Assembly (NCBI GenBank): GCA_943325035.2
Contig: CALPNW020000004.1
Location: forward strand, 1 to 42,855
DNA length: 42,855 nucleotides
Source: Sphingobacterium thalpophilum
Lineage (GTDB): Bacteria > Bacteroidota > Bacteroidia > Chitinophagales > Chitinophagaceae
Reading direction: 5' to 3'
In this document: one piece after another, positions 9,028 through 16,403 of the stretch
How the letters are laid out: every line of letters starts with the position of its first letter
Numbering within the stretch: position 1 is the stretch's first letter
Position numbers and translations under genes: made by a program
Notes under the pieces: model-generated
Told to the model about the DNA's origin: nothing
Databases searched by the model: none
The model's input: the letters and a program-made list of their open reading frames with translations, nothing else

Positions 9028-9822
9028 ATGAAAAAAAATATTTTTAATAAACTAGGCCTTTTCGGATTGATGCTTGGTGCAATGGCTTCTACCAGCTCTT
9101 GTAAAAAGGATTTACCTGCGGCTGAAGTTGATCCAAATGCACAGGCGTTTGTAGCTGTTCATAATTTCGCAATTAGAGTTCCATCTAATATTACCGTTAA
9201 TTTAAACAGCACCAATTTATTGGTTGGTGGCGCTCAATCTAGTATTGCATATAATGGAAGCCTTGCAGGTCCATATGCTGGTGTTAAGCCAGAGAGCAAT
9301 GTAGTTGCAGTTCGTACATTAACAGGTACTGCAGATTTAGCTGCTAGAACTGTATCATTAAGTGCAGCAAGTGCAACATCATTTTTTGCGTATGACACTT
9401 TGAGTCCAACCAATACCATCAAATTGTTGGCATTAAACAACGATACAAAAGTTCCTGCTGCAGGTACTGCGAATGTCCGTATGTTGAATTTTGCACCCAA
9501 TGTGCCAACTTCAACAATTACATTAACAAGAACTGCAGATGGATTTGGTGTTGCAGCTACGGGTACAACCACATATTCTAATGTAAATTATGTTGGATCT
9601 GTTGCATCGCCTAATGAAACTGCATTATCTGCTTACACCAACATTCCATCAGGTACATACACTTTGGTTGTAACTGTTGGAGGAACTACTGTATTTTCTA
9701 CTGCAGCGTTCACAGTGAGAGACGGTAAATCTTATTCTTGGATGTTACGTGGATTAGGCGCTGGGCATCCAAATATTGGAACCTTCACCTTGGGAGGAGC
9801 TACTATACTGCATAACCCTTAG
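9028..9822 (+). CDS. DUF4397-like lipoprotein (module A third gene)
   Basis: 264 residues. A lipoprotein signal ends in STSSC, followed by CKKDLPAAEVD. The segment ANVRMLNFAPNVPTSTITLT (about residues 148-167) resembles the DUF4397 domain, whose members open with V-R-x-x-N-x-x-P and form an Ig-like beta sandwich; the end TYTLVVTVGGTTVFSTAAFT also fits. It is rich in Ala, Thr, Ser and Val with no enzyme-like motif. It follows susD by 21 nt and precedes a terminator, so it belongs to the module. A role as an accessory surface binding protein, like SusE/SusF, is inferred from position only. Confidence 0.75.
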   Translation: MKKNIFNKLGLFGLMLGAMASTSSCKKDLPAAEVDPNAQAFVAVHNFAIRVPSNITVNLNSTNLLVGGAQSSIAYNGSLAGPYAGVKPESNVVAVRTLTGTADLAARTVSLSAASATSFFAYDTLSPTNTIKLLALNNDTKVPAAGTANVRMLNFAPNVPTSTITLTRTADGFGVAATGTTTYSNVNYVGSVASPNETALSAYTNIPSGTYTLVVTVGGTTVFSTAAFTVRDGKSYSWMLRGLGAGHPNIGTFTLGGATILHNP

Positions 9823-9851
9823 AAGTCATATTCTAAATAATTTATATAAAA

Positions 9852-9880
9852 CCGCCCCGATAATCGGGGCGGTTTTTGTT
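9852..9880 (+). terminator. Intrinsic terminator ending module A
   Basis: Stem CCGCCCCG (9852-9859), loop ATAAT, stem CGGGGCGG (9865-9872), then TTTTTGTT. It is preceded by AAAA, so it could work in both directions. It separates module A from module B. Confidence 0.92.
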
Positions 9881-9948
9881 TATTTATAGCTCTACAGAAT
9901 ACTTATTCACCAGTTTTTCCTCTTTTTTATAAATGTTTAACCCTTTTT

Positions 9949-9965
9949 AGAATAATGATTGTTCT
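9949..9965. promoter_or_regulatory. Near-perfect palindrome upstream of susC-B, possible operator
   Basis: A 17-bp element, AGAATAAT-G-ATTGTTCT, whose arms match at 7 of 8 positions. It overlaps the possible -33 TTG (9959-9961) of the module B promoter, a position typical for a regulator-binding site. No regulator gene is adjacent. Confidence 0.35.
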
Positions 9966-9992
9966 AAATGTTAAATTATTTAACTATTTTCG
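9959..9992 (+). promoter_or_regulatory. Candidate promoter of module B
   Basis: TTG at 9959-9961, a 23-bp spacer and TATTTTCG at 9985-9992, close to the Bacteroidota -33 TTG / -7 TAnnTTTG pattern. The block TTTAACTA-TTTTCG around it resembles the block TTTAACTAATTTCG upstream of module C, which supports it. Predicted start is near 9999, giving a leader of about 28 nt. Confidence 0.45.
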
Positions 9993-9999
9993 GAGATCC

Positions 10000-10022
10000 A
10001 AAAAACTAAAAAACTAAAAACT
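10000..10022 (+). repeat. Octamer tandem repeat in the susC-B leader
   Basis: Two copies of AAAAAACT (10000-10007, 10008-10015) are followed by a shortened copy AAAAACT (10016-10022), directly before GAATT and the ATG at 10028. The module C leader has a single copy. The tract could change length by slippage and alter translation; that is speculation. Confidence 0.6.
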
Positions 10023-10027
10023 GAATT

Positions 10028-13000
10028 ATGAGAAAACTAGTCACAGTTTTCCTGTGTGTGGTATTGACTGTTTTACAACTGAACGCTCAAAATCGTACAA
10101 TTACAGGAAAGGTTCTCGGCGATAATGGCGCCCCTTTAACAGGAGCTACCGTAAAGGTAGTTGGCTCTTCAATCAAAACATTAACCAATGAAGTAGGAAA
10201 TTATTCTATTTCTGTTCCTGCAACAGCTAAATCTTTACAGATATCATTTGTGGGTTTTGCAAACAAAACACTCACCATTGGTAAAGAAAGTAACATTAGT
10301 GTTCAATTGATCAATAACAGTGCTGACTTGGATGAAGTGGTGGTATCTACAGGTATTACCAAACAAAAAAGATCAGAATTTACTGGAGCTGGAACAACTA
10401 TTTCAGCAAAATCTTTGGTTGATCGCCCAGTAGGGTCTTTTGATCAATTATTACAAGGTCAAGTTCCGGGATTGTCTGCATTAACAACAAGTGGTCAACC
10501 AGGAACAAATACTAATATCATTATTAGAGGTCAAGGTTCAATTTCTGGTGGAAGCAGCCCATTGTATATTGTTGATGGTATTCCAGTGGAAGCTGGTGTT
10601 TTTCAAGGATTGAATCCACACGACTTTGAAAGCCTGGATGTATTAAGAGATGCAGCTGCATCTTCTTTATATGGTTCTAGAGGTTCTGCTGGTGTAATTG
10701 TAATTACTACCAAAAAAGGAAAGGCTGGAAAAATGAAATTCGCTTATAATGGTCAAATAGGCCAAAAAGCAAGACCCACTTTTGCTTTTAGACCAATGAA
10801 TACTACTGAACTTTTAAAAGCTCAGGAAGATATGGGTAAAATTGCTGGTGGCGGTTCTGCAATGCCAGGTTGGTTTTATTCAAAGCAAAATCCTCGTTAT
10901 GCTACTTTAGGAACTGCTGGTCAAGCGCAAGCAGATTTTTTGTTAGACTCTATTTCAAAAATCAATACCAATTGGGCTGATTATATGTTTAGAGATGGTA
11001 ATTTTTCTAATCATCAGATTACTTTATCAGGCGGTACGGGTAAAACAACTATTTATTCTAGTTTGGAATTCTACAATGAAGAAGGTACAACACCAAGAAC
11101 AGATATGAAGCGTGTATCTTTTAGAACCAATGTAGATTATGTAGATGATAAATTTAGCTTATCTGTACAGTCTAGTTTGGCATACACTAAAAGAAATTTC
11201 CAACAAAGTGCTACTACCAATAGCACAGGTAATCCATTCTTGGCTATTAATATACAGTCTCCCTACGGTTTAGCATTCAAACCAGATGGTTCTGGAAATT
11301 ATGCAACTGGAATTGGTGCGCCATTTACTGGAGCAAACCAATTGGATTTAACTAGATATGATCTAAACTATAACGATCAGTTAAAAGCAGTATTAAGTAT
11401 CAATTCTTCCTATAAAATAACCAATGACTTAACTGCATCAATTACTACAGGTATAGATTTTAGAGAAACTCAAGCTTCAAATTATTTAAGTAGACAAGCT
11501 TTTTTAAGAACCCCTGCTGCTTCATCTTCTCCTACAACTATAGCAGGTTCTCAATTTGAATCATTAGGTAGATTTTTATCTTTAAATGTACGTCCTTCAA
11601 TAAGCTATAATAAAGTTATTTCACAAAAGCATAAAATTAATGCGGGTGTTTATGGAGAAGCTTTGAATCAATATTCTAAAAGCTTCTCATTAACTGGTTA
11701 TGGTATTGATCCACGTACACCAAATACTCCTGCTGCAATTACACAAGGAAACGCTGTGAACTTATTGTTTGCAAACGTTGGTGGAGGTAAATCACAGAAT
11801 GCATTATTATCTCTTTTGGGAATTGCAACCTATACTTATGATGGAAAATATTCTATCACAGGTTCATACAGATATGATGGATCTTCAAAATTACCTTCTA
11901 AAAATAGATGGACTCCTTTCTATTCTATTTCTGCAAAATGGAATGTGATGAAAGAGAAGTTTATGCAGAATGTTAACTGGATCAATAATTTAAGTGTAAG
12001 AGCAAGTTATGGTGGATCTGGAAATAGTGATAACTTTCCTTTCGGAGATTTTGGATATTTACCAACTTATTCAGCTAGTGGTAACTACTCTGGTTTAACA
12101 ACAATGGCTGTTAGTTCTTTAGGAAATCCAGACTTGAAATGGGAAACTGTTTATCAAACCAATATAGGTACTGACTTTTCTTTCTTTAAAGATAGATTAT
12201 ACGGTAGCATTGATGTGTACGACAAGCGTACCAAAGATTTATTTGTTCAAAAGCAATTAACAGCTGAAGGAACTGGTGCTTCTATAACTGTAAATGCGGG
12301 TACTATGCAGAATAAAGGTGTTGAAATGGTATTGAATTATGATTTAATCAATAACAAGGATCTACGTTGGACGATCACTGCAAATGCTGCATACAATAAA
12401 AATACTATTCTAGATTTAGGTGGCTTAGATTCATACCCTTCTGGAACTTCTTTGATATCTGTTGGTAAGCCTTTGGGTTCAATCTTCGAAGTGAAGTGGG
12501 CAGGCGTTGATCCTGCAAGTGGTGCGCCATTATATTATACCAAAGCTGGCAAAGTAACATCTTCATACAGTGCAAATGATGCCGTACAAGATTATGGAAC
12601 TTACGAAGCTCCTTGGAAAGGTGGTTTCGGATCTCAATTGCGTTATAAAGCATTTGACTTCTCTATTTTATTTAGCTGGCAACAAGGGGCATATAAAACA
12701 GATAACTTAGAATATTTTGCGGAGAATCCTGTTGGATTTATGGGTGGTGGATACAATCAATCTTCAGATTTGAATTTCTGGAAGAAAGCAGGTGATATTG
12801 CATCAACACCTAGTCCTTTGTATGGTACCAATTTCTCTTCTAAATTAATTCATGGAACTGATTTCATGCGTTTAAGAGATCTAACAATTGGATACAATAT
12901 GCCAGCAGCTCTAATTAAGAAAATCGGATTTATTTCAAGATTGAGATTCTTTGTTCAAGGTAGCAACTTAGCTATTTGGACAAAATGGAGAGGAATGGAT

Positions 13001-13084
13001 CCTGAAGCGGGAGGTTCAAATATTAATTTAAGTGAATTCCCTAATCCACGTGCAGTAACTGGAGGATTAAACATTACTTTCTAA
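10028..13084 (+). CDS. SusC/RagA-family TonB-dependent outer-membrane receptor (module B)
   Basis: Second SusC paralogue, 1018 residues. Signal peptide 1-20 (MRKLVTVFLCVVLTVLQLNA), carboxypeptidase-regulatory-like domain about 22-98, TonB-box region DLDEVVVSTGI at 100-110, plug domain with NIIIRGQGSISGG and SPLYIVDGIPVE, the signature FESLDVLRDAAASSLYGSRG, then the beta barrel ending in GGLNITF. The domain order matches the module A receptor, but the barrel sequence is clearly different, suggesting a different ligand. Its start region is almost identical at DNA level to that of the module C receptor, while the rest has diverged. Followed after 25 nt by its susD partner. Confidence 0.96.
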   Translation: MRKLVTVFLCVVLTVLQLNAQNRTITGKVLGDNGAPLTGATVKVVGSSIKTLTNEVGNYSISVPATAKSLQISFVGFANKTLTIGKESNISVQLINNSADLDEVVVSTGITKQKRSEFTGAGTTISAKSLVDRPVGSFDQLLQGQVPGLSALTTSGQPGTNTNIIIRGQGSISGGSSPLYIVDGIPVEAGVFQGLNPHDFESLDVLRDAAASSLYGSRGSAGVIVITTKKGKAGKMKFAYNGQIGQKARPTFAFRPMNTTELLKAQEDMGKIAGGGSAMPGWFYSKQNPRYATLGTAGQAQADFLLDSISKINTNWADYMFRDGNFSNHQITLSGGTGKTTIYSSLEFYNEEGTTPRTDMKRVSFRTNVDYVDDKFSLSVQSSLAYTKRNFQQSATTNSTGNPFLAINIQSPYGLAFKPDGSGNYATGIGAPFTGANQLDLTRYDLNYNDQLKAVLSINSSYKITNDLTASITTGIDFRETQASNYLSRQAFLRTPAASSSPTTIAGSQFESLGRFLSLNVRPSISYNKVISQKHKINAGVYGEALNQYSKSFSLTGYGIDPRTPNTPAAITQGNAVNLLFANVGGGKSQNALLSLLGIATYTYDGKYSITGSYRYDGSSKLPSKNRWTPFYSISAKWNVMKEKFMQNVNWINNLSVRASYGGSGNSDNFPFGDFGYLPTYSASGNYSGLTTMAVSSLGNPDLKWETVYQTNIGTDFSFFKDRLYGSIDVYDKRTKDLFVQKQLTAEGTGASITVNAGTMQNKGVEMVLNYDLINNKDLRWTITANAAYNKNTILDLGGLDSYPSGTSLISVGKPLGSIFEVKWAGVDPASGAPLYYTKAGKVTSSYSANDAVQDYGTYEAPWKGGFGSQLRYKAFDFSILFSWQQGAYKTDNLEYFAENPVGFMGGGYNQSSDLNFWKKAGDIASTPSPLYGTNFSSKLIHGTDFMRLRDLTIGYNMPAALIKKIGFISRLRFFVQGSNLAIWTKWRGMDPEAGGSNINLSEFPNPRAVTGGLNITF

Positions 13085-13109
13085 TTATCTAATTGAAAAA
13101 AATATTAAA

Positions 13110-14519
13110 ATGAAACTACATAAATACTTTGTTTACACAGTACTTGGTGCGAGTTTATTAGGCAGTTGTTCTAAACAACTTGAACTAGCTCCCACCGACG
13201 TATTCTCTGATGTAAACGCATTCACTACCATTGCAGACGCTCAATTAGCAGTTAATGGAGCATATGCTCGTTATGGTGCAAATGCAAACACCATTTATTC
13301 AACTGCTTTGGTTACAGATGAAGCAAAATTAGGTGTGGATAATGCAGGCCAAGGTGCACTTACTTTTAGATATCAATACAGTGCAGATGCAACCACCGGA
13401 GGTGATGTTGCTGCAGCTTATACTGGTTACTATTCGTTAATCGATCAGGTGAACAGAACGCTTGATAAATTACCAAGTGTTGCCGCATCTGCTGCAGAAG
13501 AGCCAAGAAGAAATATCATTAAGGGTCAATTATTGGCTTTGAGAGCAATAGCACATTTTGATCTATTACAGACTTACAGTAACGCATATAGCCCAGCAGA
13601 ATTAGGAGTTCCTATCATGTTGAAGTCTGATATATTAGTTAAGCCGGCTAGAAATACTACATTAGAAGTAGTTACTCAAATTGAAAAAGATTTGAATGAT
13701 GCATTTGCACTTTCACCTGTAGTATCTACTGCTTCTTTTCAAGATACAGTAATGAATCAAGTGAATATCAATGCATACCGTGCTAAGGTAGCTTTGTATA
13801 AAGGTGATTTTACGAATGCAATTACTTATTCAACATCGGTAATCAATTCAAATGTTAAGCCATTGGCAGCCAATGCAACTGATTTTGGTGGAATTTGGAC
13901 AGATGCCAATGTGTTTGAAACATTGTTTAGAATCAGATATGCAACAGGTACGAATATTGGTGGACTTTGGACTACCACTGGAAACTTGGTATATATCGGA
14001 CCAGCGGATAAATTGATGGCAACATTTACTGCTACTGATATCAGAAGGGCTGCTTATTTTGCTTCTTTCCCAACAACACCTGCAAAACCATATGTAAATA
14101 AATTCTTTAATTCATCTAAAGGTGGCAGAGTTGTAGACATGAAAGCAATCAGAATTGCTGAAATGTATTTGATACGTGCAGAAGCTTATGCTAAATCTTC
14201 AACTCCAAATGTTTTATTAGGATCTGCTGATTTAAATACACTTAGAGCAAGTAGAATCACAGGATATGTGAATGCTGTATTTGCAACTCCTGCTGATTTA
14301 TTAACTGCAGTTTTAAACGAGAGATATAAAGAGCTTTGTTTTGAAGGCTCTAGATTGTTCGACTTAAAAAGAAATAATCTTTCGGTAAGTAGAGGCGCAA
14401 CTGATGTAACCAGTGCTTCATGGCAGACCATGTCAGCTGGAAACTTCAGATTTGTTTTCCCTATTCCTCAGTATGAAATATTGGCAAATCCTAATATGGT
14501 ACAAAACCCAGGTTATTAA
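13110..14519 (+). CDS. SusD/RagB-family nutrient-binding lipoprotein (module B)
   Basis: 469 residues, at the short end for SusD. A signal peptide ends in LLGSC, and the mature protein starts CSKQLELAPTDVFSD. Typical features are the opening AQLAVNGAYARYG, an early helical region GQLLALRAIAHFDLLQTYSNA, the late helix IRIAEMYLIRAEAYAK, the segment LNERYKELCFEGSRLFDLKR, and the end FRFVFPIPQYEILANPNMVQ. It shares with the module C SusD the pattern SADLNTLRASRITGYVNAVF (module C: AADLNALRAARITGYVNATF), so modules B and C are closer relatives of each other than of A. Leu codons here are overwhelmingly TTA or TTG. Confidence 0.95.
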   Translation: MKLHKYFVYTVLGASLLGSCSKQLELAPTDVFSDVNAFTTIADAQLAVNGAYARYGANANTIYSTALVTDEAKLGVDNAGQGALTFRYQYSADATTGGDVAAAYTGYYSLIDQVNRTLDKLPSVAASAAEEPRRNIIKGQLLALRAIAHFDLLQTYSNAYSPAELGVPIMLKSDILVKPARNTTLEVVTQIEKDLNDAFALSPVVSTASFQDTVMNQVNINAYRAKVALYKGDFTNAITYSTSVINSNVKPLAANATDFGGIWTDANVFETLFRIRYATGTNIGGLWTTTGNLVYIGPADKLMATFTATDIRRAAYFASFPTTPAKPYVNKFFNSSKGGRVVDMKAIRIAEMYLIRAEAYAKSSTPNVLLGSADLNTLRASRITGYVNAVFATPADLLTAVLNERYKELCFEGSRLFDLKRNNLSVSRGATDVTSASWQTMSAGNFRFVFPIPQYEILANPNMVQNPGY

Positions 14520-14546
14520 TAGTTGAGACCAACAAAAAACATAATT

Positions 14547-15425
14547 ATGAAAAAAAATAAATTTTATTTTCCAGCACTCGGATTAACCTTGATGGTGATG
14601 ATCCTGGCTTGTAATAAAAACAATCCATACGATACAATTACCCCACCAGCACAGGCGCATTTTTTGAATGCTACAATTGGTACCTATTTTGTAAAAAATG
14701 ATCCTAACTCAACTTTTAAAATTCCAGTTGGAGTTACTACTAAATCAGGATCAAGCAGAAATATTACTTACACAGTAACTTCTCCAACAGGAGCAACTTC
14801 TGGATCTCAATATACATTACCGGCAAGCTCTGTTACAATTGCCGCAGGTAGTGTTGTAGATTCATTAACTGTAAAAGGAATTTTTGCAGGATTCCCAGGA
14901 GTTAGGGTTGATACCTTGACCTTCAATATTACTGGTGGAGACGCTGCAGCGTCAGATTATAATAGAACTTACAAATTGGTTATGCGTAAGTTTTGTGATG
15001 TTATTTCTACAGGATTAACAGGAAATTATACCACATCAAGAGATTATGATCAATCATTAACTGGCGCTGCAAGTGCTGCAAGGTATACCGCTTCAGTATC
15101 TAACTGGACTCCTTTAACTGCAACTACTGCATCTGTTACTATTAAAAACCTAGCTGCAACAAGTGATATTGGTTTTGGTCCTTTTGCAGCCAATGAGCCA
15201 ATAGCTTTAAACGGCGTAACTGCTATTTTAAACTGGACTAATCCTGCTAGCTTTACGGTAACTATTGCTAGTCAACCATACATGTTAACTACATTTGGTT
15301 ATGGTGCTTCTACTATTTCTGGAACAGGATCATTTTCTTCTTGTGACCAAACATTTACACTAAATACAGTAGTTAGGGTTTCTGTAGGAGCTTTTACTGC
15401 TGTGATTTCTACATTGACTAGATAA
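14547..15425 (+). CDS. Beta-sandwich lipoprotein of unknown function (module B third gene)
   Basis: 292 residues from ATG 14547; a TTG 24 nt upstream is in frame but would add residues ahead of a normal lipoprotein signal (lipobox ILAC, then CNKNNPYD). About residues 40-145 look like an Ig-like beta sandwich (KIPVGVTTKSGSSRNITYTV, then a VTIAAGSVVDSLTVKGIF strand pattern), as in lipoproteins that accompany SusC/SusD. The second half has a Cys at either end (KFCDVIS and FSSCDQTF) and many Thr/Ser/Ala strands. I recognise no catalytic motif and cannot name a family with confidence. Position after susD suggests a SusE/F-type surface-binding role. Confidence 0.8.
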   Translation: MKKNKFYFPALGLTLMVMILACNKNNPYDTITPPAQAHFLNATIGTYFVKNDPNSTFKIPVGVTTKSGSSRNITYTVTSPTGATSGSQYTLPASSVTIAAGSVVDSLTVKGIFAGFPGVRVDTLTFNITGGDAAASDYNRTYKLVMRKFCDVISTGLTGNYTTSRDYDQSLTGAASAARYTASVSNWTPLTATTASVTIKNLAATSDIGFGPFAANEPIALNGVTAILNWTNPASFTVTIASQPYMLTTFGYGASTISGTGSFSSCDQTFTLNTVVRVSVGAFTAVISTLTR

Positions 15426-15446
15426 TTGATCGTTGATATATTTACT

Positions 15447-15480
15447 GCCTCGTTAATTTTTATTAACGAGGCAATTTTTT
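15447..15480 (+). terminator. Intrinsic terminator ending module B
   Basis: Stem GCCTCGTTAA (15447-15456), loop TTTTTA, stem TTAACGAGGC (15463-15472), then AATTTTTTTT. A perfect 10-bp stem with a strong T-run. Confidence 0.92.
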
Positions 15481-15497
15481 TACTTTGATACTATTTT

Positions 15498-16199
15498 ATG
15501 AAAACGTTATTTCTTGGTTTGGTTTTTATTTTTTCATTTCAATCGATCCTTCAGGCACAATCAGGCAGTAATAGTTTAGCATTGCTGCAAGATTTAAATG
15601 GAAGTCCCTTAAGAGTTGGAAATGCTAAATCTGTAGAGGGTAATCCTTTTTTCAAATCGAGCTTTTGTGAAGCGAACCTAATTACTAGTGAAGGAAATAA
15701 ATACGCTAATGTTCGAACCAAATTAAATTTGCAGAATAACATCGTTATTTATACAAAAACTGAATTGGATGAAAATGAGTTTACACCAACAGTTCAAATA
15801 AAGCAAATTCAATTTATTGGATGTTCCGATAGTAAAGGAGTGGCAATTTTTCAATCTGGTTTTCCACCAATTGGCAAACAAGATGAAAGTGTTTTTTACC
15901 AAGTATTGGATTCTGGTAAAACTAAATTGTTGAAATATTATCAAATAGATGAAACACAAAATGCCGTAAACGGATTAAATCCCGGAGCACCTTCTATTCT
16001 CTTGCTAAAAGTTGAATTTTATTTTGTATTTGATTCTTTAAAAGGAATGAAGAAAATAACTAAATCCAATGACGATGTGTTGAACTATTTTTCTGATAAG
16101 AAATCTTTAATAGAAACATTTATTGCAACCAATAAATTAAAGTGCAAAAGGGAGGAAGATTTGATAAAAGTGTTCAATTATTATAATTCTTTAAACTGA
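15498..16199 (+). CDS. Small secreted protein of unknown function
   Basis: 233 residues. Signal peptide MKTLFLGLVFIFSFQSILQA is cleaved before QSGSNS, so the protein should be periplasmic, outer-membrane associated or exported. There are no further membrane segments and no motif I recognise. The C-terminus is charged and helical (FSDKKSLIETFIATNKLKCK followed by REEDLIKVFNYYNSLN), a pattern I associate with uncharacterised Bacteroidota secreted proteins. The gene is very AT-rich compared with the rest of the window. It sits alone between two terminators (15447 and 16221), so it is probably its own transcription unit. TACTTTG at 15481-15487 is a possible -7-like element with a spacer one base short. 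Confidence 0.75.
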   Translation: MKTLFLGLVFIFSFQSILQAQSGSNSLALLQDLNGSPLRVGNAKSVEGNPFFKSSFCEANLITSEGNKYANVRTKLNLQNNIVIYTKTELDENEFTPTVQIKQIQFIGCSDSKGVAIFQSGFPPIGKQDESVFYQVLDSGKTKLLKYYQIDETQNAVNGLNPGAPSILLLKVEFYFVFDSLKGMKKITKSNDDVLNYFSDKKSLIETFIATNKLKCKREEDLIKVFNYYNSLN

Positions 16200-16220
16200 T
16201 TAATGTTAAACTATAAATGC

Positions 16221-16250
16221 AAAGCCAATCTTAAACAAGATTGGCTTTTG
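16221..16250 (+). terminator. Intrinsic terminator after the small secreted protein
   Basis: Stem AAAGCCAATCTT (16221-16232), loop AAAC, stem AAGATTGGCTTT (16237-16248), then TG. A perfect 12-bp stem whose outer A-T pairs supply a short T-tract. Confidence 0.85.
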
Positions 16251-16268
16251 TGTTAATAGTAGAAGTAG

Positions 16269-16283
16269 GACTGAGTTTCAGTC
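16269..16283. repeat. Short inverted repeat upstream of module C
   Basis: GACTGA (16269-16274), loop GTT, TCAGTC (16278-16283). A perfect 6-bp hairpin without a following T-run, about 75 bp upstream of the module C -33 element. It is a possible operator or secondary terminator stem; function unknown. Confidence 0.3.
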
Positions 16284-16344
16284 GGTTGCTAAAATCGATA
16301 TATGAAAAGAAGAATTGAGCCTTTTATACAAATAATGTTTATTT

Positions 16345-16378
16345 TTTGTAAAAATTAGTGATTCTTTAACTAATTTCG
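16345..16378 (+). promoter_or_regulatory. Candidate promoter of module C
   Basis: TTTG at 16345-16348, a 22-bp spacer and TAATTTCG at 16371-16378, one base from TAnnTTTG. Predicted start near 16385 gives a leader of about 19 nt. The surrounding block resembles that of module B. Confidence 0.5.
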
Positions 16379-16403
16379 CCATCCTTAAATAAAAAACTGA
16401 ATT

